Positions 1 to 9,080 of a stretch of 39,643 nt of DNA are shown here, in pieces. The notes under the pieces were generated by a model that was given only the letters and a program-made list of their open reading frames with translations, did not search any database and was not told where the DNA came from. Source of the DNA: Acidimicrobiia bacterium (GTDB lineage: Bacteria; Actinomycetota; Acidimicrobiia; Acidimicrobiales; CAIXPF01); the NCBI GenBank assembly GCA_009377505.1, contig WHTX01000006.1:1-39643 (forward strand), written 5' to 3'. Both the position numbers and the translations under genes were made by a program. Each line of letters opens with the position of its first letter. Positions within the stretch are counted from its first letter, which is position 1.

Positions 1-53
1 ACCAGCCCTCCGGACTGCGACGCGGCGGGCCCCGCCGACCCCGCCGCCAACTA

Positions 54-202
54 CCCTGACAGTCAGGGATGTCCCGCGACACCACTGTCAGACATGTCGC
101 GCGACACAACAACCCGATTCCCGGGACGGGGCGCACCCGGAACCTGTCGATCCGGCGATTCGACCACGATTCGACCAGCTGGCAGCTCCTAGGCTCGCGG
201 AG
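54..202 (+). promoter_or_regulatory. Control region of the box operon, with palindromes, direct repeats and a candidate promoter
   Basis: The 225 bases before boxC hold no gene but are rich in symmetric sites. CCCTGAC-A-GTCAGGG (54-68) is a perfect 7-bp inverted repeat. ATGTCCCGCGACAC (69-82) and ATGTCGCGCGACAC (94-107) are direct copies 25 bp apart; the core of the second, TGTCGCGCGACA (95-106), is a perfect 12-bp palindrome. CGATTCGACCA occurs twice in tandem (156-166, 167-177). TAGGCT (190-195) is a plausible -10 element, giving a short leader before the SD-like AAGGGG and the TTG start. The paired palindromes look like two operator sites for a dimeric repressor; which regulator is unknown, and none is encoded next to boxC inside this window. 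Confidence 0.45.
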
Positions 203-225
203 CACGTCGTCGTGAAGGGGGGGCC

Positions 226-1953
226 TTGGACGGCAACACCGTGGACGGCAGCACGGCGGGCACCATCGAGGCGCGCCCGGCGATCGAGTTCGACACGCAC
301 CCCTCCGAGTACCGCCACTGGCGTCTCGACGTCGACCCGCCCCGGGCCACGCTGACGCTGGCCGTCACGCCCGAGGCCGGCCTGCGCCGCGACTACGACC
401 TCAAGCTGAACTCCTACGACCTCGCCGTCGACATCGAGCTCCACGACGCCGTCCAGCGCCTCCGCTTCGAGCAGCCCGACGTCAGGGTCGTCATCGTGAC
501 CGGCGGGCTCGACAAGACGTTCTGCGCCGGCGCCAACATCCAGATGCTGGCCGGCTCCTCCCACGCCCACAAGGTGGGCTTCTGCAAGTTCACCAACGAG
601 ACCCGCAACGCCATCGAGGAAGCCACGACGCAGTCGGGCCAGACGTGGATCGCCGCCGTGAACGGCACGGCCGCCGGGGGCGGCTACGAGCTGGCGCTGG
701 CCTGCGACGAGATCCTCCTGGTGGACGACCGTGCCTCTGCCGTGTCCCTCCCCGAGGTGCCCCTCCTCGCCGTGCTGCCCGGCACGGGCGGGCTCACCCG
801 CCTCGTCGACAAGCGCCACGTGCGCCGCGACCTCGCCGACCTCTTCGCCACCAGGGCCGAGGGCGCCCGAGGCCGTCAGGCGCTGGAATGGGGGCTCGTC
901 GACGCAATCGCCCCGCCGAGCGGCTTCGAGGGCCTCGTCCGGGCGCGGGCCGAGGCTCGGGCCGCCACGAGCGACCGCCCTGCCGAGGCAGGTGGCAACG
1001 GCATCGAGCTCGACCGCCTGCACCGCGTGACGGACGGCGACACGACGAGCTACCGGCACGTGGAGGTCCGCCTCGAGCGGGACCTCGGCGCCGCCCACCT
1101 GACCGTGCGCGCGCCCTCCACCGCCCAGCCGTCCACCCCCGCCGAGCTCGAGCAGGCCGGCGCGGCCGCCTGGATCGTGGCCGCCGCCCGCGAGCTCGAC
1201 GACGCCGTGCTCCACCTGCGCTTCGACGAGCCCGAGATCGGCACCTGGGTGCTGCGCACCGCGGGCGACCCCGCGGCCGTGCTCGCCGCTGAGGAGCTCC
1301 TCTCCCACCACGCCGAGCACTGGCTCGTGCGCGAGGTCCGCCTGCTGTGGACGCGCGCCCTCAAGCGCCTCGACCTCTCCTCCCGCACGATCGTCGCCCT
1401 CCTCACCCCGGGCAGCTGCTTCGCCGGCACCCTGGCCGAACTCGCCCTCGGGGCCGACCGCACCTTCATGCTCGAGGGGGCCTACACCGCCGGCGACACC
1501 GGCGACGACGACCACGGCGGCCCGGCAACGCTGCACCTCACGGAGGCCAACGCGGGCTGGTACCCCATGGCCAACGCCCTCTCCCGGCTCGCCACCCGCT
1601 TCTACGGCCAGGACGAGCAGCTGGCCGCGGCCCTCGCCGCTGTCGGCCGCGACCTCGACGCCGCCCGTGCCGCCGCGGCCGGCCTCGTCACCTCCACCCC
1701 CGACGACCTCGACTGGGACGACGAGGTCCGCCTCACCCTCGAGGAGCGCCACAGCTTCTCCCCCGACGCCCTGACCGCCATGGAGGCCAACCTGCGCTTC
1801 GCCGGCCCCGAGACGATGGAGACGAAGATCTTCGCCCGCCTCACCGCCTGGCAGAACTGGGTGTTCCAGCGGCCCAACGCCACCGGCCCGAGCGGTGCCC
1901 TGCAGCGCTTCGGCACCGGCTCCCGACCCGATTTCGACAGAGCGAGGGTGTGA
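226..1953 (+). CDS. boxC: Benzoyl-CoA-dihydrodiol lyase (BoxC)
   Basis: BoxC opens the ring of 2,3-epoxybenzoyl-CoA (formally its dihydrodiol), releasing formate and giving 3,4-dehydroadipyl-CoA semialdehyde, in the aerobic benzoyl-CoA pathway. The 575-residue protein has the double-crotonase layout of the family. It carries the EYRHW and DLKLNSYDLAVDIELHDA blocks near the N-terminus, the oxyanion-hole segment FCAGANI (about 99-105), and NGTAAGGGYELALACD (about 146-161). A second, degenerate crotonase fold contains FAGTLAELALGADR near residue 400. The start chosen is TTG 226, with AAGGGG 5 nt upstream; GTG 241 is an alternative, and family similarity only begins near residue 20. boxB follows 5 nt after the stop. 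Identification is strong; the exact start is not. Confidence 0.95.
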   Translation: MDGNTVDGSTAGTIEARPAIEFDTHPSEYRHWRLDVDPPRATLTLAVTPEAGLRRDYDLKLNSYDLAVDIELHDAVQRLRFEQPDVRVVIVTGGLDKTFCAGANIQMLAGSSHAHKVGFCKFTNETRNAIEEATTQSGQTWIAAVNGTAAGGGYELALACDEILLVDDRASAVSLPEVPLLAVLPGTGGLTRLVDKRHVRRDLADLFATRAEGARGRQALEWGLVDAIAPPSGFEGLVRARAEARAATSDRPAEAGGNGIELDRLHRVTDGDTTSYRHVEVRLERDLGAAHLTVRAPSTAQPSTPAELEQAGAAAWIVAAARELDDAVLHLRFDEPEIGTWVLRTAGDPAAVLAAEELLSHHAEHWLVREVRLLWTRALKRLDLSSRTIVALLTPGSCFAGTLAELALGADRTFMLEGAYTAGDTGDDDHGGPATLHLTEANAGWYPMANALSRLATRFYGQDEQLAAALAAVGRDLDAARAAAAGLVTSTPDDLDWDDEVRLTLEERHSFSPDALTAMEANLRFAGPETMETKIFARLTAWQNWVFQRPNATGPSGALQRFGTGSRPDFDRARV

Positions 1954-1958
1954 CCCCC

Positions 1959-3373
<1,415 letters not shown>

Positions 3374-3377
<4 letters not shown>

Positions 3378-3515
3378 GCGGAGCGAGAGGCCCGAGCGGC
3401 CGAGAGCGGGAGGAGTTGAGCGGAGCGAGAGGCCCGAGCGGCCGAGAGCGGGAGAAGTTGAGCGGAGCGAGAGGCCCGAGCGGCCGAGAGCGGGAGGAGT
3501 TGAGCGAGCGAGAGG
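3374..3515 (+). repeat. 42-bp tandem repeat array on the boxB/hydrolase junction
   Basis: Three full 42-bp units (3374-3415, 3416-3457, 3458-3499) differ by a single base (GGAGGAG to GGAGAAG in unit 2). A truncated fourth unit (3500-3515) has lost one G, reading TTGAGCGAGCG instead of TTGAGCGGAGCG. Every unit begins with TTGAGC; in the first, the TGA is the boxB stop codon and TTG overlaps it. Every unit ends in an SD-like GGAGGAG directly before the next TTG. Because 42 is a multiple of 3, a TTG-started frame runs through the whole array, but the lost G puts it out of frame with the hydrolase downstream. It looks like tandem duplication of a coupled stop/start site. Confidence 0.9.
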
Positions 3516-4317
3516 CGTCGACCCCGTCGAGGGCGCGGGGCAGGCCCGGCCGCCCCTCGTTTTCCTCCACGAGGGGCTCGGGTCGATGGGGCTGTGGCGC
3601 GACCTCCCCGACAGGCTGCGCGAGGCCACCGGGCGGCCGCGCACGATCGTCTACAGCCGCCACGGCTACGGGCGATCGGCCCCGCCGCCGGTGCCCCGCC
3701 CGCCGAGCTACATGCACCACGAGGCCCGCGTGGTCCTGCCCGAGCTGCTCGACCGCCTCGGCGTCACCGCGCCCGTGCTGGTCGGGCACAGCGACGGGGC
3801 CTCCATCGCCCTGCTCCACGCCGGCGCCGGGCACCCCGTGGCCGGGCTCGTGCTCCTCGCCCCCCACGTCTTCGTCGAGGACCGCTCGGTCGAGGGCGTC
3901 GACGCCGCCCGCCGGGCCTTCGCCACGACCGACCTGCGGGCACGGCTCGCCCGCCACCACGACGACGTGGACGTGGCCTTCGGCGGCTGGTGCGACGTGT
4001 GGCTCTCCCCTGCCTTCCGCGCCTGGGACATCCAGGACCACCTCGCCCCCATCACCTGCCCGGTGTTGGTGGTGCAGGGCGGGGACGACGCCTACGGCAC
4101 CCTCGCCCAGGTCGACGCCATTGCCGCCGGGGTGAGCGGCCCGGTCGAGCGGCTGGTACTCGCCGGGGTCGGGCACGGGCCCCAGTTCGAGGCGGCCGGG
4201 GAGGTGCTGCCCGCCATCGCCCGCTTCATCCGCTCGCTCCCCGCCACCCCGAACCCCCCTGGCGGCACGTATCACCCGGCCGGCCTCACTCCACCCGAAA
4301 CAGGCACTGATAAGTAG
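3500..4317 (+). CDS. Alpha/beta hydrolase, 5' end disturbed
   Basis: An alpha/beta-hydrolase-fold esterase or lactonase of about 270 residues. The oxyanion block PLVFLHEGLGS, nucleophile elbow VGHSDGAS, acid VVQGGDDAYG and base GVGHGPQF give the Ser-Asp-His triad in order. Its place after boxB suggests a side role in the box pathway, such as lactone or thioester cleavage, which is inference. No ATG, GTG or TTG is in frame between 3377 and the ATG at 3585, and that ATG would remove the HEGLGS motif. Restoring one G in the fourth repeat unit gives TTG-AGC-GGA-GCG-AGA-GGC in frame at 3500, which is very likely the ancestral start overlapping boxB. As it stands the gene needs a frameshift, or the base is an assembly error. 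The C-terminal 30 residues are low-complexity. Confidence 0.75.
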
Positions 4318-4483
4318 TTCCCAATCGAGCTGCGGCACACTGGCGGCCCTGGAGCTCGAGCAGGAACCTGATCGAGTCGCCGTGGTGCTTTGGTCGGGAC
4401 CCCTCCTCCCAGACCTCGGTGAGCGCTGACCCGCCCTCAGCCTGTGACCTCGGTGACCGGCCCAAACTGTCACACCTAACAGG

Positions 4484-4489
4484 GATACT
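4484..4489 (+). promoter_or_regulatory. Candidate -10 element of a leaderless promoter
   Basis: GATACT ends 6 nt before the GTG at 4496, so transcription would begin at the start codon itself. There is no SD-like sequence before this GTG. The 178-nt stretch from 4318 to 4495 holds no gene; GACCTCGGTGA occurs twice in it. Confidence 0.4.
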
Positions 4490-4495
4490 GGCGGC

Positions 4496-5424
4496 GTGTT
4501 GGAGGAGCTGTCAGCCGCTGTCGATGCCCTGCTCGAGGTCGACCCCCAAGGCCTGACCGACGGCGAACTGTGCGACGCGTTGGTCGGAGTCGCCGCCGAG
4601 CGCGCCCGGTTGGAGGCAGACGAAGCGCACCTGACCGCGGCGTGGGACGCCCGCAAGGCCTGGGACGCGGACGGCGCCCGCAGCGGCGCGGCCTGGCTCA
4701 CCTGGCGATGCCGCCTCCCCCGCCGAGACGCCTGGCGTCGGGTGCGCCTGGCCCGCTGGGTGTCACAAGCCCCCGCCGTAGAGGCGGCATGGCAAGCCGG
4801 CGACATCGGCGCTGCCCACGCCGCTCTGCTGGCCCGGGCCTACACGGCACGAACCAGCGAAGCGTTCGCCCGGGACGAGAACGTGCTGGTCGACGCGGCC
4901 CGTGACCTGTCCTTCGCCGCGTTCACCAAGGTCCTTGCCTACTGGTCCCAGCACGCCGACCCCGACGGCGCCGAGGACACCGGCGCCAACGAGCGAGAGC
5001 GACGTCGTCTGCACCTCTCCCAGACGCTCGACGGCATGTGGCTGGGCGACATGGTGCTCGACCCCGTCGGCGGCGCCGCCGTCGCCGAGACCCTGTCCCT
5101 CATCGAGGACGAGCTCTTCGCCGCGGACTGGAGCGACGCCCGCGCCCGCATCGGCGAGCGCGCCACCCTCGACGACCTCGCCCGCACCCCCGGCCAACGC
5201 CGCGCCGACGCCCTCGTCGAGATGGCCGCTCGCGCCGCGCCATCGAGATCCGTGATCGCGTCTGCTACCACGCCACGTGCGAGGAGGTGGCCAACCTCGA
5301 GGCCGACCACATCCGGCCCTGGGCTGCCGGCGGCGCCACCACCCTCGACAACGGCCGCCTCGCTTGTCGCTACCACAACCGACGCCGTAACCGACCACCA
5401 CCTGACGGCGCCGAACCGCCCTGA
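4496..5424 (+). pseudogene. DUF222/HNH endonuclease (13E12-type) with internal deletion and frameshift
   Basis: The 5' part (4496 to about 5245) encodes a normal DUF222 domain, ending in the conserved RRADALVEMAAR. The 3' part, in a different frame up to TGA 5424, encodes a complete HNH nuclease module: RRAIEIRDRVCYHATC, then ADHIRPWAAGGATTLDNGRLAC and RYHNRRRN. Intact relatives have roughly 80-100 residues between these blocks, and these are missing here. The two halves are joined in the GC-rich stretch near 5230-5250 by a deletion that also shifts the frame by one. Read in the 5' frame the product runs into unrelated residues to 5497. These genes are common, often multi-copy, in actinobacteria; this copy looks dead. 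Confidence 0.8.
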
Positions 5425-5484
5425 GCCAGCACGTGGCGACGAGCGCTCGGGGCCAGGCTCCGACGAGGGTGGCAGGCTGGGGGG

Positions 5485-6456
5485 ATGGACTACGTGAAGC
5501 TCGGCTCGACGGGCCTCGACGTCTCGCGCATCTGCCTGGGCTGCATGAGCTACGGGGTGTCGGACCGCGGCAACCACACCTGGACGCTCGACGAGGAGGC
5601 CAGCCGCCCCTTCATCCGCCGGGCGGTCGAGGCGGGCATCAACTTCTTCGATACGGCCAACGTCTACTCCGACGGGACCAGCGAGGAGATCGTGGGCCGG
5701 GCGCTGCGCGACTTCGGCCGCCGCGAGGAGATCGTGATCGCCACCAAGGTGAACGGGCGCATGCGGCGCGGCCCCAACGGCGCGGGCCTCTCCCGCAAGG
5801 CCATCTTCCAGGAGATCGACGCCAGCCTCGCCCGGCTCGGCACCGACTACGTGGACCTCTACCAGATCCATCGCTGGGACCGGGCCGTGCCCATCGAGGA
5901 GACGCTCGAGGCCCTCCACGACGTGGTCAAGGCGGGCAAGGCCCGCTACATCGGCGCGTCCTCGATGCACGCGTGGCAGTTCGCCAAGGCGCTCTACCTC
6001 GCCGACCTCAACGGCTGGACGCGCTTCGCCACCATGCAGGACCACTACAACCTGCTCTACCGGGAGGAGGAGCGGGAGATGCTGCCCCTCTGCCTCGACC
6101 AGGGCGTCGGCGTCATCCCCTGGAGCCCCTTGGCCCGGGGCCGGCTCACCCGGGACTGGGACGCGGCCACGGCCCGGAGCGAGACCGACAAGTTCGGCAA
6201 GACCCTCTACCAGGAGGACGACCGCCTCGTCGTCGAGGAGGTGGCCCGCATCGCTCAGGGGCGCGGCGTGCCCAGGGCCCAGGTGGCGCTGGCCTGGCTG
6301 CTGCGCAACCCGGCCGTCGACGCGCCGATCATCGGGGCCACCAAGGCCGAGCACCTCGAGGACGCCATCGCCGCCGTGGGCGTGGGGCTCAGCGACGACG
6401 AGGCCAAGGCCCTCGAAGCCCCCTACCAGCCCCACCCTGTCGCTGGCTTCGCCTGA
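5485..6456 (+). CDS. Aldo/keto reductase
   Basis: A 323-residue NADPH-dependent aldo/keto reductase with a TIM-barrel fold. The catalytic tetrad is visible: D56 and Y61 in FFDTANVYSDG, K88 in ATKVN and H129 in LYQIHRWD. The cofactor-binding C-terminal block is present too (IPWSPLARGRL, then PIIGATKAEHLEDA). It resembles the YajO/YakC-type aldehyde and ketone reductases; the substrate cannot be read from sequence. CAGGCT at 5473-5478 stands 6 nt before the ATG, so the gene is probably transcribed alone from a leaderless promoter. Nothing ties it to the neighbouring genes functionally. Confidence 0.92.
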   Translation: MDYVKLGSTGLDVSRICLGCMSYGVSDRGNHTWTLDEEASRPFIRRAVEAGINFFDTANVYSDGTSEEIVGRALRDFGRREEIVIATKVNGRMRRGPNGAGLSRKAIFQEIDASLARLGTDYVDLYQIHRWDRAVPIEETLEALHDVVKAGKARYIGASSMHAWQFAKALYLADLNGWTRFATMQDHYNLLYREEEREMLPLCLDQGVGVIPWSPLARGRLTRDWDAATARSETDKFGKTLYQEDDRLVVEEVARIAQGRGVPRAQVALAWLLRNPAVDAPIIGATKAEHLEDAIAAVGVGLSDDEAKALEAPYQPHPVAGFA

Positions 6457-6485
6457 ACACCCCGGTCCTCGTACTCCGGGGCGTG

Positions 6486-6518
6486 CATGCCACGGGTGTT
6501 GCTACATTTCGTGGCATG
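6486..6518 (+). promoter_or_regulatory. Palindromic operator and leaderless promoter of the MazEF-type operon
   Basis: CATGCCACG (6486-6494) and CGTGGCATG (6510-6518) form a perfect 9-bp inverted repeat with a 15-nt spacer. The spacer contains TACATT (6503-6508), a good actinobacterial -10 element, and the right arm includes the antitoxin start codon (ATG 6516). A protein bound here would cover the -10, the start site and the first codon. This fits autorepression by the ribbon-helix-helix antitoxin or the toxin-antitoxin complex. Confidence 0.6.
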
Positions 6519-6809
6519 GCCCGCGTGCGAGTGTCCACCACGGTCGACCGCGAGGTGCTGCGAACGACGCGCCAGCGGCTCGGCGCCCGCGACAGCGAGC
6601 TGTTCGATCGTGCCCTCCTCGCCCTCCTCGACCAGCTCGATGCCGCCGCCGAGGCCACCGCGCTCGATGCCGCCCCCTACCACGAGGACGAGGACCTGCA
6701 GCTGCCCGAGCCCGAGCTCGGCGCGGAGGAGCTGCCCTACGACGGCGAGGTCCCACCCGAGGTCGTCGAGCTCGCCGAGCGGCGCCGCCGGCGGCGTGCG
6801 AGCGGGTGA
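6516..6809 (+). CDS. Ribbon-helix-helix antitoxin (MazE-like)
   Basis: A 97-residue antitoxin. The N-terminal RVRVSTTVDREVLRTTRQRL segment followed by a short helix matches a ribbon-helix-helix DNA-binding domain (about residues 1-45). The acidic middle (HEDEDLQLPEPELGAEELPYDGEVPPEV) is likely the toxin-binding tail, and the C-terminus is a run of arginines. ATG 6516 lies inside an inverted repeat and 7 nt after a TACATT box, so initiation is probably leaderless. The stop overlaps the toxin start by 4 nt (GTGA), the usual translational coupling of such pairs. It should neutralise the toxin and repress its own operon. Confidence 0.8.
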   Translation: MARVRVSTTVDREVLRTTRQRLGARDSELFDRALLALLDQLDAAAEATALDAAPYHEDEDLQLPEPELGAEELPYDGEVPPEVVELAERRRRRRASG

Positions 6810-7135
6810 TCGCGAGGCTGGCGCACGGACAGCTCTGGTGGGCCGACATTCCCGGGGAGAAGATCCGGCCCGTGCTGATCCTCACCCGCGGCTCGGTGGC
6901 ACCCCGGCTCCACCGTGTCCTCGTCGCCCCCGTCACCTCCACCGTCCGCCGCATCGCGACGGAGGTGCCGCTCGGGCCGGCCGAGGGGGTTCGGGACGGC
7001 TCGGTGGCCAACCTCGACAACGCCCAGCTCCTCGATGTCGACCGATTGCTCCGGCCGGCCGGCAGGCTGGGGGCCGCCCGGTGGCCTGAGGTGTGCACGG
7101 CGATGAGCCGGGTGCTGGCCTGCTCTCGCCGGTGA
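6806..7135 (+). CDS. MazF/PemK-family mRNA interferase toxin
   Basis: A 109-residue protein of the MazF/PemK fold, sequence-specific endoribonucleases that cut mRNA or tRNA when the antitoxin is lost. The conserved blocks are present in order: GQLWWADIPGEKIRPVLIL, then RVLVAPVTSTVRRIATEVPLG, SVANLDNAQ and the C-terminal helix. The GEKIRPVL segment and the VAPVTSTVR strand carry the arginine and threonine used in catalysis by the family. GTG 6806 overlaps the antitoxin stop. No other mobile-element signal surrounds the pair apart from the decayed HNH gene 1.1 kb upstream. Function is well supported; target sequence is unknown. Confidence 0.88.
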   Translation: MIARLAHGQLWWADIPGEKIRPVLILTRGSVAPRLHRVLVAPVTSTVRRIATEVPLGPAEGVRDGSVANLDNAQLLDVDRLLRPAGRLGAARWPEVCTAMSRVLACSRR

Positions 7136-7224
7136 CAGGCGCCCACCGCCGCTGCGCCCCACCGGCCGGCGCCGCGCCCGCACGTGAGGCAAGCTCGGGC
7201 ACGTCGGACGAGAGGAGCCCGTTG

Positions 7225-8351
7225 GTGGCAGAGCAGAGCGCTGCGCCGAAGCGGAAGGTGCTCGTGGCGGGGGCATCCGGGGTGGTGGGCTTCGCGGCCG
7301 TGAAGCACTTCGCCGCCCAACCCGGCTGGGAGGTGGTCGGCGTGTCCCGGAGGGTGCCGGCCCGCCTGGCCGACCGAGCCGAGCTCGTCTCCCTCGACCT
7401 CGCCGACGCCGACGCCTGCGAGGCTGCCTGTGTACGGCTCGGCGACGTGACCCACCTGGTGTACGCCGCTCTCTACGAGAAACCGGGCATCTTCGCCGGC
7501 TGGCGGGAGCGCGACCAGATGGAGCGCAACCTCCTGATGTTCGCGAACCTGCTCGGCCCCTTGGCCCGCCACGCCTCGGGCCTCGAGCACGTCACCCTGT
7601 TGCAGGGGACCAAGGCCTACGGCGCCCACGTAACCGGTGACGTGGCGCTCCCCGCCCGGGAGCGGGCGCCCCGCCACCAGCACGAGAACTTCTACTGGCT
7701 CCAGGAGGACCACCTCCGTGCCGCCACGGCCGAGGCCGGCGACCGCTGGACGTGGACGATCCTGCGGCCCCAGGTCATCTTCGGCGAGGCCTTCGGCTCG
7801 AACCTGAACGCCCTGCCCGCCCTCGGCGTCTACGCCGCGGCGCGCCGGCTCGCCGGGCTGCCCCTCGCCTACCCGGGCGGGGTGCCCACGGTCAGCGAGG
7901 CCGTCGACGCCGACCTCCTCGCCCGAGCCATCGAGTGGGCCGCCACCTCGCCGCAGTGCGCCGGTGAGGCGTTCAACATCACCAACGGCGACGTGTTCGA
8001 GATGCGGGAGCTGTGGCCGGCCATCGCCGACGCCTTCGGCATGGAGACCGGTGAGCCCGAGCCCCTGCGGCTGGCCGACAATATCGGGGCGCTGCAACCG
8101 GCGTGGGACCAGGTCGTGGCCCGCTTCGAGCTCCTCGCCCCCGCGACCTCGGCGCGCTTGTCGGCCAGTCCTTCCTCTACGCCGACGTGGTCCTCGGCGC
8201 CGGGCGGGGCTCGGCACGCCGGCCGACGCTCGTCAGCACCATCAAGGCCCGCCAGCACGGCTTCGGCGACTGCGCGGACACCGAGGACATGTTCCGCCGC
8301 CACATCGCCCGCTTTCAGGACCAGCGCATCTTCCCCCCGAGAGCGTGGTAG
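7225..8351 (+). CDS. PRISE-like short-chain dehydrogenase (one-base frameshift)
   Basis: An atypical SDR related to progesterone 5-beta-reductase/iridoid synthase (PRISE), enzymes that reduce activated C=C bonds with NAD(P)H. VLVAGASGVVGFAAVKHF (about 13-30) is the Rossmann dinucleotide loop. K130 in LLQGTKAYG and Y157 in ENFYWLQEDHL are the family's conserved pair. GTG 7225 has GAGAGGAG 7 nt upstream. The reading frame breaks near 8137-8142, at a run of five Cs. Adding one C restores continuity from FELLAP to RDLGALVGQSFLYAD and on to the proper C-terminus DTEDMFRRHIARFQDQRIFPP, ending at TAG 8351. As given, the product has lost about 70 native C-terminal residues. This is either a recent mutation or a homopolymer error. 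Confidence 0.8.
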
Positions 8352-8433
8352 GCGGGCCCGGGGCCGCGCCAGCGCACGCAGCTGGACCACGAAGCGCGCC
8401 AGCGCGACGGCGTCGGCGGCCAGACTGGGGCCC

Positions 8434-8952
8434 GTGGCCGTCTTCCTCGTCATCGGGTTCGTGGGCCTCGCCTTGTTGGCCGCGGCGCTCCTCTTCGGTG
8501 ACATCGTCGACGGCCTGCTGGGCGACATCGACCTGGGCGATGGGCTGTTCTCGCTGCCCGCCCTGGCCGGGGCCGTCGCCGCCCTCGGCTTCGGTGCTGC
8601 CATCGCCTCGGGCGTCGGAGCGCCGTCGGGCGCGGCCTGGGCGGTCGGGGTCGCCTCGGGCGGGGCCATGGGCTGGCTGGTCGCCCGGCTCACGAGGTCG
8701 TCCGTCCGCATGCGCACGGACGAGCCGCTGCGCCACACGGACATGGTCGGCAAACCGGGCCGGGTGGTGAACGACATCCGCGCCGGCCAGCTCGGCGAGG
8801 TGCTCGTCAGCCACGCCGGGCAGTCGCTCAAGATGTCGGCTCGGTCGGCTCGCGAGCTGCCCGTCGGCGCCCAGGTCGTCGTCATCGAAGCGGAATCACC
8901 GACCACGGTCGTCGTCGAGGCGGCCGAGGACTTCTGGAGGGAGACACCATGA
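8434..8952 (+). CDS. NfeD-like membrane protein
   Basis: A 172-residue partner of flotillin of the short NfeD (YuaF-like) type. Two hydrophobic stretches (residues about 2-20, and about 36-75 with small-residue-rich segments) are followed by a soluble beta-barrel (OB-fold) domain, about 95-170. The latter is recognisable by MVGKPGRVVNDIRAGQLGEVLV and LPVGAQVVVIEAESPTTVVVEAAE. GTG 8434 follows CAGACT by 7 nt, suggesting leaderless transcription; the preceding SDR lies in the same reading frame but is a separate gene. The stop codon TGA is shared with the first ATG of the 44-bp repeat array leading to the flotillin gene. The pair probably acts in membrane-microdomain organisation. Confidence 0.85.
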   Translation: MAVFLVIGFVGLALLAAALLFGDIVDGLLGDIDLGDGLFSLPALAGAVAALGFGAAIASGVGAPSGAAWAVGVASGGAMGWLVARLTRSSVRMRTDEPLRHTDMVGKPGRVVNDIRAGQLGEVLVSHAGQSLKMSARSARELPVGAQVVVIEAESPTTVVVEAAEDFWRETP

Positions 8953-9080
8953 GCACCAGCGAGGACCGAAGCGCAGCGGAGGACCGCAGCACATGAGCAC
9001 CAGCGAGAACCGAAGCGCAGCGGAGGACCGCAGCACATGAGCACCAGGGAGAACCGAAGCGCAGCGGAGGACCGCAGCAC
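8949..9080 (+). repeat. Three 44-bp tandem repeats, each a coupled mini-ORF, between nfeD and flotillin
   Basis: Units start at 8949, 8993 and 9037, and the flotillin ATG (9081) sits exactly where a fourth would begin. Each unit opens with ATGAGCACCAG and encodes a 15-residue peptide: MSTSEDRSAAEDRST, MSTSENRSAAEDRST and MSTRENRSAAEDRST. The TGA of each overlaps the ATG of the next (ATGA), and the first ATG overlaps the nfeD stop in the same way. Each unit contains GGAGG 10 nt before the following ATG, so each carries its own ribosome-binding site. The substitutions lie at unit positions 16 (G to A, giving D to N) and 12 (C to G, giving S to R). Ribosomes could pass by successive termination and reinitiation from nfeD to flotillin. 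Confidence 0.92.

Noticed and set aside
88-1752. Long open frame antisense to boxC (554 codons)
   Set aside because: It mirrors boxC codon structure (Val/Gly/Ala/Glu-rich, low-complexity) and has no family signature; a shadow caused by high GC at third positions.
3585-4317. Starting the hydrolase at ATG 3585
   Set aside because: It would delete the first strand and the oxyanion-hole HEGLGS motif; the TTG in the repeat, off by one base, explains the 5' end better.
4318-4495. Possible tRNA or small RNA between hydrolase and DUF222 gene
   Set aside because: No cloverleaf, CCA end or T-loop consensus can be seen; only short direct repeats.
7093-8952. A single 619-codon fusion of the SDR with NfeD
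   Set aside because: The two share a frame only because the SDR lost one base. The stretch between them reads as low-complexity residues, and the native SDR C-terminus and stop lie in another frame.
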